Shown here one piece after another: positions 1 to 13,100 of a DNA stretch of 64,000 nt. The DNA is from Limanda limanda (lineage: Eukaryota; Chordata; Actinopteri; Pleuronectiformes; Pleuronectidae). Positions within the stretch are counted from its first letter, which is position 1, and every line of letters begins with the position of its first letter. A model generated the notes under the pieces. The model saw only the letters and a list, made by a program, of their open reading frames with translations. It was not told the origin of the DNA and did not search any database. The stretch spans positions 12,812,739 to 12,876,738 of the forward strand of contig NC_083648.1 in the NCBI RefSeq assembly GCF_963576545.1, given 5' to 3'. The position numbers and the translations under genes were made by a program.

Positions 1-67
1 TATACCATTTTACTGGTCACATTTTTACGTATTGTATATATTTTGTAAGATTTCCATGGCTTGGACA

Positions 68-151
68 GACCTCGTGGCGCAACGGTAGCGCGTCTGACTC
101 CAGATCAGAAGGTTGCTCAGAAGGTTGCGTGTTCAAATCACGTCGGGGTCA
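68..151 (+). tRNA. tRNA-Trp (CCA) with a 12-bp internal duplication
   Basis: The 7-bp acceptor stem (68-74 with 144-150, discriminator A151), the D arm, an anticodon stem-loop with CTCCAGA (anticodon CCA) and a T arm with GTTCAAAT are all visible, and T7 follows at 155-161 as a Pol III terminator. A standard tRNA-Trp is about 72 nt. This one is 84 nt because TCAGAAGGTTGC, which covers the 3' half of the anticodon stem and the variable loop, is repeated in tandem. Either copy can pair with the 5' half of the anticodon stem, leaving a 12-nt bulge. It may be a pseudogene, or a transcribed gene whose product is not functional. Confidence 0.85.
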
Positions 152-591
152 ATTCTTTTTTTGATGTCCCGCTGTTTACAAATGTATCGCATGATGCAAT
201 AGAGAGAATTACAATTACTCTATTTCTTTCAGCAAATTATATATTTATACATTTGTTATAAGAATATATTTATCTTGTATTCATGTCGTAGGTTCAGATT
301 AACTACACACAATTTTTCTTTAATAACAGCAGTAAACTACAATCTAATCATCAAATAATATTGATCATGAGGTCATCAAGTTAAATAATCAAGCACATTT
401 CATTATATCAAATAAAACAACATTTTAAAATAAAAAAATTCCAGTTATTCAAGTAATCCCAGGATGTTTTATCTTTTTGAGGAATTGAAATATTTGTATA
501 ATAATAAATCTCCTCGGTTGTATTTGTACTGACATATGAGCTGAGAAGACAAAAACTAAGTGGCTCATTTCATGGAGGAAAAAAACACAGA
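152..591. other. AT-rich spacer between two tRNA genes
   Basis: No coding potential or recognisable repeat is seen. The T7 run after the tRNA-Trp gene (155-161) and the A7 run at 579-585, which is T7 on the minus strand, are the Pol III terminators of the two convergent tRNA genes. Confidence 0.6.
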
Positions 592-663
592 GGGCTCGTC
601 CGGGATTTGAACCCGGGACCTCTCGCACCCTAAGCGAGAATCATACCCCTAGACCAACGAGCC
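592..663 (-). tRNA. tRNA-Pro (AGG)
   Basis: On the minus strand this is a canonical 72-nt tRNA. The acceptor stem begins GGCTCGT (663-657) and pairs with ACGAGCC (599-593); the discriminator C is at 592. The anticodon loop is TTAGGGT, giving anticodon AGG for proline. The T arm has the B-box GGTTCAAATCC. A T7 terminator follows at 585-579. All stems pair, so this looks functional, unlike the neighbouring tRNA-Trp. Confidence 0.95.
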
Positions 664-1129
664 ATTGAGCGTGCAGGGAAATGTAGTGCTACATATAGTA
701 AGATAGTTATTGGGGGAAACTGCATTGGAATTAAACTGTTTGTTTAGGAGAGTACAGGAACACAATGCAAATCGAAATAGACTGTGATACAGGGCCCCAA
801 ACATTTTCTAACAGTGCAGGGACCACTTTAATTGTTACTGTGAAGTCCCTTACTAAACTGATAATAAGAACACTAGTGAACAGCATTTGTTTCTGTTGCA
901 TTTTCCCTCTTGGACCCTGTTCAAACCTGTTATAAACCTCCATCCTGAGGGATCTGATCACAAGTGGACAGCTCATGTTGCATTAAAGAGCGTCCTGGAT
1001 GCTTCTCCTGTCATCTGTGATCAGACCTCACTTTACTGCCGTACTTTACATGCAAAATAACTAACCAAGGTTTCTGTTCACAAAGACAAAATGACAGTTG
1101 TACGTTTGGTCAAGTCGACGACATAGAAT

Positions 1130-1890
1130 ATTATATGGATCTTAATAGAAAGAAGTCAGGCATGTTACGGGGACTGATCTTTATGAGTTTGTACAATTTG
1201 ATGCAGATCCAAATAAAAGTCCAGATCTAGTGAATTTCAATGTGGTTTCCTAGGGGACTGTTTGGCCTTGGCAGAGGTATATGTTCTACTGGGTGTCATT
1301 TTGCTTTAACTGTGACACAGGGTGTTTTGTTGACATTTACACCTATTTGCTTCTTTGAATGTTAATGATCAAATCTGGCATATTTAGGAGACTGATATTT
1401 CTGAGTTTGTGCAACTTGGTGCAGATACAAATCTTTTCAATGTAAATGTGGCGATATAAAGGGGGCTGTTGGGCCTTGGTGGAGGTATGCAGCCTACTGA
1501 GTGTCATTTTAGTTCAATCATGACGACACATTGCAATAATGAAAACACAAAAGAGTCTCAAGGTTCTACAGATCACAAATATTAAGAAAATTAAACAGGT
1601 ATAAACAGAAAAAATAGTGGGGAAATGTAGTTCCCCACTATTTAAGGAAATGTGGTGTTTATATGGTTGTATTTTATTCTGTTATTATTCTGAGAGGCAG
1701 ATTCACGGTGTGCACATGTGTATAGAAGCTTACTGTGTAATTTGTTCATCATTTCTCATAGAATATTTTCTGGATATTGGTTAAAAAAATTAATCAGACA
1801 TGTTAAGGGGACTGATATTTATGAGAGTTTACTATTCTGTGCAGATTCAGATAAAAATCCAGATCTAGTGAACTAATGTACATTTGTACA
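1130..1890 (+). repeat. Three diverged copies of a dispersed repeat
   Basis: Three similar segments lie in direct orientation at about 1130-1300, 1365-1530 and 1770-1890. They share GGGACTGATATTTATGAG, then GTGCAGAT, then GATCTAGTGAATTTAAATGTGG, then GGCCTTGGCGGAGGTAT-like text. Further copies lie at 16850-17000 and, inverted and truncated, at 24790-24812. No ORF or terminal inverted repeat is seen. I recall similar text from other teleost sequence but cannot name the family. Confidence 0.65.
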
Positions 1891-2128
1891 TTGTGTTTTT
1901 TAGTGGGAGGGGGTGGGGGGAGTTCTACACCCTCTTCTGAATACTTTGGATCGTGTGTAAAAACAAAGTTCACACTTGCTTCATTTAGAGAAAACAGTTT
2001 GTGTGACGTGTCCGAGATGTGTGGCTGCACTGTGCAAGACAGACATGACAACGATACAGTTCTCACACGCACATGCACCATTAGCACCAGTCAGCAAATC
2101 CCACCACGGCGAACGGGTTTTATCAGGA

Positions 2129-2259
2129 GTCACGTGACCAGCTCTCAGCCATCTTGTGGAAAACGGTGAGAGAGAGGAAGAGCGAGTGAGTGATAGAGCT
2201 AGAGAGAGAGAGAGCCTCACAACTCGAATACAAACCTTGTGCTGTCAGAACAAGCAGAG
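2129..2259 (+). promoter_or_regulatory. gigyf2: gigyf2 core promoter and non-coding exon 1
   Basis: A perfect palindromic E-box GTCACGTGAC (2129-2138, USF/TFE-type) is followed by GCCATCTT (2148-2155), the YY1 motif often found at TATA-less start sites. A GA-rich leader runs to a consensus splice donor after 2259 (AGAG|GTAAGA). The next coding exon starts at 4140, so exon 1 is 5' UTR. A GC-rich stretch (about 2330-3080) follows in intron 1. The exact start site is inferred. Confidence 0.55.
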
Positions 2260-4154
2260 GTAAGACAGCCAAAGTTTAATACACTACCATAGGACGGATT
2301 GTGCAGTTAATTAAAGTGTCCTGTCAGAGAGCCCTACTCCGATGAGCTCGGCTGCCTTGGACTGTTGTTGCACCTCCATGTTGACGTGGCCTCGCAGCAC
2401 CGGGCTCCAGTGCCCGGGTGTGCCAGGTCGTGTGAAGTGTGGGACGGCCCGACGAGGAAATAGTGTTGTGGATCCAGGCTGCTCGGGAAGGCCGCGTGTA
2501 GCTAGGTAGCTAGCGTGCTAGCTGCAAGTGTTTGAGGGGGGGAGATAAGATTAACTATCGGGGGGCAGCGATTGTTTTGTTTGGTAGAAAACGAGACGAG
2601 AACATTTGTTTCGTGGGAAAGTTGATTATTGTTACCACGCGGGTGAACATTCGCGGTACACTGGGAGGAAAGCGCTGCTAGCTAGCATGCTAGTTAGCCA
2701 GCGAGCTAACCCACACAGTTGTCTGAGGGTTTTGCTGGTTGGTGATAATTCCCTGCTGTGGCACCCGCATGTAGCCAGTGGTTCTTTAACTACACGTACG
2801 TCTTCACCTTTTCAACACAACCGCACCTCTGCTGTCAACTTGTAACCATGAGGAGCGAGTTGGCCAGTGTCAGTGACACACGTCTTGTACATGATTCATG
2901 TTTATTTGACGTGTTAGCTTGCTGCGCTAGCTTAACGTTACGCTGCTAACCGTGGGTCATTTCCACCTTAACCTTCCCGATTGACCATCGCGGATCCCGG
3001 GCAGACCTGTTGGCAGGGGTTAGCATGTTTCATGGATGTAGCCGACGTTAGCTTGGGCTCGGGTCGGCCTGATCACCGTGGGTTGGCTGAGTGCTCCTCA
3101 ACTCCCCGGTCTACTTTTTTACTGAAGCTAACAATCCGGGCAACTTCATGAGAATTTAGCGGTCAGTCATTTTTTTTCTGTCGACCTTTGCTGTAAACCC
3201 TGTACCGCGGCTTCCTGTTGACATAGGTAAACAGATGCGAGTTGACCTGAACACGTTGTACAGCAGACAAGTCATAACGTTATGTAAACTCCACCAGGCT
3301 TCCTCTGTGTTTGAGAACGTGCCCAGTGAGCAGCAGTGGTGTCAGTCCTGTTGCTCTGTCTACCTACACGTGGCCTACTCACTTCCATATGGTCAGTGCT
3401 ACTGTGAGTCCGCTGTGCCCGATATGTGATAAAGTCTCGCTGTTTGCTTAGATCTTTGCCTTTTGGCCTAGATTTTAGTAAAGTCTTGACAGTAGGGGGC
3501 ATGTCAACAAACGACGGATTTTGTTGACATCCTATTATTATTTTTGGTGACTTATTTGCTTCTGTAAATACCACCAGGTGTCCGACAAACCCACCCTACA
3601 GGCAGGGGGACTTCCTAAAATAGCTTTAGCACATTGAAACTGTACACTGGTCGTGTGTCCTAGTGGGGAGGGTTATATATCCTGAGAGGGTCGACCACAT
3701 TGAAGCCAGTGACAAAAACTTAAGAGTTTTACAAAACTGAAGTGGTAGGTGTTGTCTCTGTGAAATGGAAATTAAATCTATATGGTATTGTCTATAACTG
3801 CCTGTCCTGATATGGGTTGATTTCAGATTTAGATTTCAGTATTTTTGAATGGTTACATTGAACGCAACAGTTGTCAACACAATGTGACCTGAAGTTGAAA
3901 TAACGTGTCAAATAAAGAGGGAGACCACTGACAGAAAACTAATCTGCAACAGTTTTGATGTCTTATTTAAATCCTTGCCGTCGTTGAGAAATAAAAATGT
4001 CTCTGTCGACGTATGTTCCAGTTTCTCTTTCTATCATATTATTTTTAAAGTTTAATTGTCTTTATATCATGATGCTTTAATAATATCTAAAAGGTGTCTA
4101 AGTTGTTCTAATCCCCTTCCTCCCTTTTCATATTTGCAGAACCTTAAAGGAAGT

Positions 4155-7100
4155 ATGGGCGAAACCCAGACACTCAACTTTGGACCAGAATGGTAATTGA
4201 AAAATCATGAATTCAAGATTAATCTGGGGGGAGTAGGTTGTGAAACTGGTTTCCCTTTAGATTACTTCTTCCAGCTTCTCTTTACCTGTTGAGACGTGCC
4301 AGTCTCCCCTTTGTCTGTCCCTTCTATATTAACAACCTTTCCTCTGTCTCCAGGCTCCGTGCCCTGTCTGGAGGTAGTGGCAACAACAGCGGTGGAGGTG
4401 GTGGTGGAAGCAGCAACCCTGTTTCCTCTCCACCCCTCTCACCTGTTTTGCCAACATATAAACTTGCAGACTATCGCTACGGGAGAGAAGAAATGTTGGC
4501 ACTTTATGTAAAGGATAACAAGGTGGGTACAACGTCTTGGCTGTATTCTTGCAATCGACATGATATGCATACAAATTATGGAACTGCTGATATTAGATTT
4601 ACATCTCCCTTATTTGGTGTGTCACAACAAATTCTGTCCTCTCTCTCCTCCAGATCCCTATAGACCTTCACGATAAGGAGTTCCTGCCCATATTGCAAGA
4701 GGAGCCCCTGCCGCCTCTGGCACTGGTGTCTTTTACAGAGGAAGAACAGGTAGGAGCACATGTCATATTGTCAGGCTAGAGAGAAAAGCTAAAAACTGTT
4801 TCTGACTTAGGGAGGCCAGTTGGCTTCCTTTTCTTTACATTTCTTGGAATATACATTACTGTTGGTAATTAGGGCTAGCAAATAATGAATGGTTGCCAAG
4901 AACAGAGCTAAGAGTTGGCTGTCCGCCCCCTTCCTCCCCTCCCCCTGTTTGTATTTGCAGAGAAATTTTTCCATGTCAGTAAACAGTGCAGCAGTACTTC
5001 GACTGGCAGGCAGAGGAAATGGTCCAATAGTGGGGGCACCAAGAGGCCGAAGTACCTCAAGGGGTAGAGGTAAGAAATAGTACCCGGATTTGTTAAGTTT
5101 CCTTTCTCATTTCAAGTAGCTGCAGGCGTAGTTTACACTCTAGGAGTGTTTTTTTTTCAAATTAGTTCCTTTAAGCTATTTATATATTCTTTTGGTGCAG
5201 TTTAAGACTCACAACAACTGTAGATAGTTAAGATCCCTTTGGAGAATCCCACCAATTTGGGCATAGCTTCAGACAAGGAATGTAATATTAGCTCTTTCTA
5301 GGTGTTGTGCTTACTCAGCATACTTTGACCGCCGCTGTTTGTATGAACACACTCGCACCTATATACATCTTACACAATGTATTTGGGATTTTTAAAGTGC
5401 TTAGATTATTGATTAGTCAGCCCTAAATGTTAAGCAGGCAATCTATAAAAGCATTCAGCTTAACAACACATAAAGAGAGAATCTAAAATGTACTTTAGCT
5501 CATCATTTATACTCAAGTTTCTTCTCCACTGTAGGTCTTATACTTTCAACTGTTTGCCCTTTACTGTTTGATTCACACAGCCTGACTGCACACACCCAGC
5601 TTTAGGACTAGGAAGTGGGTAGAGTTCAAATTTAATGCAGGTTTCTGTTTGCCATAAATGAACAGACTTATCGTCGGAGCATTTGGGACAGCCTGGGTCT
5701 TTCATTTAACTTTTTTCAAAATTCTTTTGTTGAGACACCATGTTTAAGAGAAGGATGATTTAAAAAGTGTTGTAGGTACAAGAAATCAAATGTTATAGCG
5801 CTCAAACATGATAAATAAAATAAAAAACAACCACTTGTTTGTTGCACATCTACCAGATGGAAAGGAAAGGTACATTAGAGCATTATGATTCAGCATTATT
5901 TGCAGTGGGTGCCGGTAGTGTGTTCATTTAAAGTGCTAAGCATTTAAGCTGCTTAATGTTAATGAGTCATATTGGGTCCCTTCTACCTGCCATTGCTTTC
6001 AGGCCGAGGAAGAGGAGATGGAGGGTTTTACCAAAGAAGTTTTGACGATGTGGACGGTTTTGGTCGCGGAGCGAGGGAGATGCTTCGCTCCCAGAGCTGG
6101 GAGGAGAGGTATGAAAGACAGTTTTCTTTGCAAGAATGTACAAGGTTTTGACCCTGTACAGATATTCAATGGGAGTTTCATCTACGCAGCAGTCAAACAT
6201 TTGACTTTATATAATGTTTTTTTCCCGTCACTAGGGGAGATAGGAGGTTTGAAAAGCCAGTCCGAAAAGAGCCAGGTTGGTTGTAAATGTTGTTGCGTAA
6301 ATAATCAATACATGACGTACTCTATGACAAATGCAGCAGCTTACCTTCTGCCCCTTGTTCCTCCCTGTGAACCTGACAGATGCTGCTCCGGGACATTTTC
6401 AATTGAACCACAGTAAGTTTGGTTAATTATTAATTGTTAAGTGAGTTTGCTAATCTTGACTCAAACACCACTTTTTACTAATGTAATGATGATGGATGCA
6501 CTTTTAATAATACCCCCACCCACTTGTCTGTTTCAGTCCGAGCAAACTACGAGGACGCCGTGCCAGGCCTACCAAGGAAGCATGAGTTGTTCCGTGCAGA
6601 GAGTGGGAACTGGCGTTCTTCTCGTGATGATCAGAATGGTGAGGAAGACGAGTGGGGCCGTCGACTGGCAGGTTCTCAACGGGACGGCGACCGGTGGTGC
6701 CCCCCCAGCCCAGGTGGGCCCTGCACTGACCAGATCACAAGTATATTTTCTTTTGTGACCTGCCATGTTTGCTGTGTGGCCTGTTCTTGGCATAAGAAAT
6801 ATTTGTTTGTTAACCTGTAAATGGTTGTGGTGGTGATACACTGGGCAACAGAATTTCACCATACAACCAACCTGAATGAGGAGTTACATCTTTGATGTTT
6901 CCCAGTCACTGAGGTCATGGTATCTTACCACTAACATCGGCAACAAGATTAGCTTGTTTGAATTAATTTAAGATGGACAATTTACTGATACACTAGTGAC
7001 TTAATTTCTTAATCTCACTGTGTTTTTGACCTGCACATGCCCAAATGTCATTGGCGTCAATGGATGAACTTTGTGCAGTTGCGGCCAAAAGATGACTGTC

Positions 7101-10100
7101 AATATTAATGAAGCTAAGTTATATCATGAGTTTAGTTATTAGTCAGTTAATCCTAACTATTTCCCCCTTTTTGTTCAGATGCCCCTCGGTCAGCAGGGTG
7201 GCGAGAATTCCCAGAGCAGCGTCGCCGTTTCCCGTTCGATGCGAGAGAGGAGGAGCGCGGCTACAGGAGGCCACGTTCAGGCAGCGGCAGCCTGGAAGAC
7301 GAGAGAGACAGTCTGCCGGAGTGGTGTCTGGAGGACGCCGAAGAGGAGGCAGGCACCTTCGACTCATCAGGGGCCTTTCTCTCGCTCAAGGTAAGACGAG
7401 ACCTCAGGAGAGTTTTGATTAAATCAATGTAAAGAAGTATTGGTCTGTCATTTATTTGTAAAAATGGCTTGATTTCATTAAATAAGGAGCAGATAATTCC
7501 TTTGACTAGAAACCTTCATAAGATAGGATCATTGTCAACTTTTCTGTAAATCTGTTAGCAGAAAGCCTCAAAGGAGCCCATCCTGGAAGAGGCAGAGCTC
7601 GACTTCAAGCCCCTGCAAGAGTGTGAAGAGGAGGAGGAAGGTCAGCACAAGGAGACCAAAGAAACAGAATCAAAGGCTGATCGGAAAGGTCAGTGAGTTC
7701 AAGTGACATTGGTTACTGTTTGTTTTTTTTATTTAACCAGGAATGCAAAACTTGCTTAGCATTTCCTCTGAATCATCAACATTTAAAGTTCAGCCACAGT
7801 AAAGCACCAGTGTGGCTTGCGACTTCTTCAGGGAAAGCTGTAAAAGACTCACAGATTTCTTCTTTTTTTTTTTTTTTTTAAAGAAGTAATCCAATGTCAT
7901 TCCTTCAATATTGTGGTTTTTTTGTTTTCCAGAGTTTTCCAGGGTGTCGGAAGAGCCTCCACCTGTTGCACCTCCTGTCTCGGATCCTCAAGTCTCTGGC
8001 CAGTCTTTTCCCCCAAGCAAGCCAAGCAGAACAGAAGAGGCTGAGAGGCTAGTTGAACGGCAGCCACCCCTGGAGCTCCCTCCAGAGACCTGCAAAGTCC
8101 CCATGCACATCCCGATGTCCAACAGCAGGCTGAAGTCCCTACCCATGACCCACAATTCTACCATTTCAGGTTGGCTTTGGTTATTGACTGACCCTGGTAC
8201 TTAACTCTACCTACCAGGAAATCCTTCTGACATCTCTTTTTTCAATTTCCTGTTGAATGCAGATGTATCTGCTCCATCGCCCAGTGTCAAGCTACCACAG
8301 TTAAAGCCCATGGAGGTTCCTGTGTCCTTGAACAACCCTTTGCCCTTCCCTTCGAGTATACTGGCACATATAGGTCGGCCTACTGCTGTGACACACGATG
8401 AAGATGAGGGACTAAAACACTTTGAACAGGTGAGTTATTTCACCTGTAACAGGAAGCTCTGTCGGTAGAATGTAAGGCTGCTGTCCTCGACCACAATTCC
8501 TCAAACACTTCTTAAAGGTAAAATCTTTTTCTCAATAAAGAGAAAAGCACATTGTGCACCAGAACCGCCAAAGGTTTGGGGTTCTGGTGTAGACAGCAGA
8601 TATCCAGGCCAAGACTTTGTCTTCTGTTCACTCTACACTGTTTAATATCCAACTAGTTTCTTTGATTACAAGAGTTGATGTTTCTCCGCACAAAACACAA
8701 ACGGTGTTTGTAGGTGTTCTAGGTCCGGGCGGCATTTTGCCTAATCCTCTATCGACAGCTATCTGCATATGATTTTGATGAAGCAGATTCATTTCAATCA
8801 ATGTGTTCCCCCTCCTTTTCTCTCCACACGGACTGTTTACCTGCAGGTTACCAAAGCCTGCTCAAAATGTGATTTGGTCAAACTAGAAAGAGAAACCAGC
8901 AAACTTCAGATTCTGCATATTCACATGCAGAATCTGTTTATCGAAACTCATCCTTAAACCCCAACATTCAGTTGACTATTCAAACCTGTTATGTTAGGTC
9001 ATATTGTTTTTTTTTAAATACGGCAAAAATGCATAACGTTACAAAATTCTTCCCAGGAGGCAGAAAAGATGGTGGCGTACCTACAAGATGGCGTGGTGGA
9101 TGATGACAGACTAGCAGCAAAGACTTCAGAGAAGCCCAAGTCTGCAAGCATGCCGCTCACCCATGAAGCTGCTCTCAAGTGGTTCTACAAAGATCCACAG
9201 GGAGAGATACAGGGTGAGACTTGGGGAGTTTTTATGTGCTCAAAATGTGACTTAAATACATAATTTTCTTTTAAAACCGTTCCTGTTTCCAATGCTGGTT
9301 TTGTGTTTGCTCAGGTCCGTTCAATAACCAGGAGATGACGGAGTGGTTTCAAGCTGGTTACTTCACAGTGTCTCTGTTGGTCAAAAGAGGGTGTGATGAC
9401 GTATTTCAGGCACTTGGAGACATCATCAAGGTTTGGGGGAGGGTACCGTTCACTCCAGGCGCTGCTCCTCCACCTTTACAGGCATGTGTTTGCAAAATGT
9501 GGCATTTTCTTTCATTTCTTAAAGTCAAGACTTCTCTTTGGAAAAATCTGACATCAGAGCAGAGGCCCAGAAGTCCCCGCTTTGCTTGATGTCACATTTT
9601 TGTACCGTTTGTTTGAACGTTATTTATTGGAACTGTGTATCTCTGCAGGGTGATGGTGACCAAGAGAGGTTGAAGAGGCAGCAGGAGCTCACTGCTCTCA
9701 ATCTCTACCAGTTACAGCAGCTCCAATATCAATACCTCCTCAGGTATGGCGTTATCCTCCAAGGCTGTGAAGTTGGTTATTCTGTCAGGCCTTCAGAAAA
9801 CCCTCATTGGGTTTTGCTTTTCAAGCAATGGTTGGGTTTTAGATTGGTGCCTTAGGCCAGATTGGGCTAGATAGATAGTGAAATATTCAATTCCATGTTT
9901 GTGTGATACATGATCTATTCATTCAACCCTAACTTTCCCTTTCCTCTTTTCTCTTGTTTCTCTTACCCACGTGTCTTCCAACTTTCAGGCAGCAGTATGC
10001 TCAGGCCCTGGCCCAGCAGAAGGCCGCAGCTCTTAGTGCTGCTCCTCTTCAACAGCAGCAGCAACACCAACAGCAGATCAACCTGCTACTACAGCAATAC

Positions 10101-13100
10101 CAGGCACTCAAGATAAGGTCGATAACACTTGCATCATTCTACAGACGTCAGCTCTACCTCAAGATAACGCTGTATTTATGACTCATATTTGCCTTTTGTT
10201 ATTGTAGAGCGTCTGAGAGCCCCCTACCTCCTGTGACCCGGTCCTTGTCTGTACCAGACTCTGGTTCTGTGTGGGAAATGCAGAACTCGTCCTCTCAGGC
10301 TTCCTGCACACCAAAACTCCAACAAGCTGCTCCGAGTAGTGAGTGTCAAATTTCAGTTCAGAAAAAAATTACGTAATATTATAGCAAGTGTAATTAATTA
10401 TATTCGATCATTCTCGACAGCATGGGATGGCAACAGTGTTTGGGATTTACCCATAGACTCCATGGCACAGGCTCCAACCATCGAGCAGATGCAACAGATA
10501 GAAAAGTCAAAGGCTTCAAAGGTAAACATTGTTTCTACCTATTTTTCAATTTTCTTTATCTTAATGAGACTTCTCCCAGCTTATTATATTTAATTATAAC
10601 AAAGAGATTTATCATGAATTGGTATTGATGTCAGAAAACATTAAAAAGTAAATTGCAGACTTGCAAAACCTGTTAAGATTTCAAATTTGACTGAACTGTC
10701 AAGATTTGGCCACATGGAATTGTGCTTTTCTGAAGACTCATAGGCATAATGAGTAAAAGCAAGTAAAAAAAAGTTTCAGAAATGTGCTAAGATTTCTTTT
10801 CATCTCTACAGATTATAACATGAGTGTTTTTTAATATGCTTATTATCCACCAGTTGGAGCTAGAGCGGCGTGAGGCAGAGATGAGAGTCAAAAGGGAGGA
10901 AGAGGAGAGGAAACGACTGGAGGAGGCCCTGAGGGCTCGACAGGAGGAGGAACGCAAACGATTAGCAGAAGAGGAGCTGGCACGGCAAAAACAGGTCAAA
11001 CATCCGAACTTTACAATCTGAAGCACTTACATCCCTTTATGACATTGAAACTCACCCAGTGTCATAAATCTTTAGGAGGAGGCTTTGAGGCGGCAGCGAG
11101 AGCACGAAGAGGCACAGCGCCGGCAAAAAGAAGACGAGGAGAGAATGGCACAGGAGGAAGCTCTAAGAAGGCTAGAGGAGAGGCGGAGGGAAGAAGAGGA
11201 GAGAAAGAAACGAGAAGAGTTCCTTCGCAAACAGGCGAGTTTCCATAGTACCTTAAAGCAACACACTGAACCTAAAATATCGTCTTCAAAATCATTGTAA
11301 TGGCACACTGGCTTGTAATTGGTAGATTGATGCTGCTTTAACCTGCACTCACCCAGAACACCTGCTCTTGCACTATGTAACATGGGTGAGTGGGTTTCTG
11401 CTGTGAAAAGTAATAATCAAATGCTTCCAGATTCCAGAATCAGGCCCCAGTTAAAGGATAATGCTGAACTGTAGTAAAAATCTGTGTCATTCTCTGATAT
11501 TCATGCAGAATTAATATCTACTTGTTGCTGCAGAGGGCGCCATTGCTCAGCAAAAGTTAAAGAAAAGTGTTTTAACATCACTTCGGAACTCGTCTCCTTA
11601 ATTTGCAATGTCCACCAGGAAGAGGAGCGCAGAAAGCAGGAGGAACTTGAAGCATTGCGAAGGCGTGAAGATGAGAAGCGAGCGGAGGAGGAGGCGGCGG
11701 CTGCTGCGGCGGCGGCTGCTCTCGCCCAGCAGCAACAGGAGGAGCAGAAAAAAAGAGAGCAGGAGGCGCAAAGACAGCAGGAGCTGCAGAGACAGAGGCA
11801 GCAGCAACAAGAGGCCCTCAGGAGACTTCAGCAACAGCAGCAACAACAGCAGCTCGCACAAATGAAGGTCAGGAGAAGAACTAATGTGGCCTTGAGAATG
11901 ATAATTATTTAAAGAAATTTTAAGGAGAAAAAAATCGAATTCTCTATGAATATATAAATGGTGACAATAATGATGCTATTAGTTAATTTTATCTTTAGGT
12001 TCATTGTTTTCTCGTTTTATTTTGTTTGGTAAATGAATTGAATTCATAATAATAATGCCTTGTTCAGAGGGGATGAGTCTCCTTAAACCCTAAATCTAAG
12101 TCAATGAAAAACCTACGAAAAAGACAGAGAGCACTGCAAACAGCCGTTTTTAGGATGTACCCAAGTATTAATAACTAATAACTTCTATGTAGGTGTGTGA
12201 ACTATATTTTTACTGCATCACGATGGAAAAAAACCAAGATGATGTAAGAGGAACCGGTTCATTTACATGATTTAAACACATCGATTCCATCAATATTTTA
12301 TCGTCCGGTCCTTTATTGCAACACCTCATAGGCAGGACACAGTATTAGTCAGCAAAAATCAACAATATATTTATACATCTGAACTGACTGTACACTTTAC
12401 CCTGGTTTGTAGCTTCCATCCTCTTCGAAGTGGGGCCACCAGTCAGCCAACGCCATAAACCAGACTCAGAACACCCTGTCACTGGCTGAGATCCAGAAAG
12501 GGGAAGAGGAGCGAGAACGACAGGCCCGGGAGGAGGTAAGGACAAACCGCGGTGCCCAAACGGCTCCACACCGATTCAATTCCCGTCATGCCCTCACTCT
12601 CCTTGTCTCTCCTCGGCCCACAGCAGCGACGTCAGCAACAAGAGCTCCTGAAGCTACAGCAGCAACAAGCCCTGCAACAGGCTCAGCAGCCTCAGGCCAA
12701 GCTGTCCGGTTGGGGAACTGTGGCCAAACAGCCAGTGGCTACCAAGTCCTTGCTGGAGATTCAGAGGGAGGAAGCCCAGCAGATGAAACAGCGAAAGGAG
12801 CAGCAGCAGCAACAGAAGCAACAACAGCAGCAGCAACAGAAACAGCAGCAGCAGAAGCAGCAACAACAACAACAACAGCAGCAGCAGCAGCAGCAACAAC
12901 AACAGCCGCCGCCACAACAGCAGCAGGCACCACAACCACCAACACCACAACCCGTCGTCACCCAGCAGAGCCGCACACAAAACAGAACCGTAAGTACTAT
13001 ACAATGCCAAGTTTCTTACTGGCTGAAAGCTGCTGCACAGTCGGACATGGGTTGAAGCCTTTCAGTTCTCAATCATTGTGAGCAGTTTCAGAAAAGTTGC

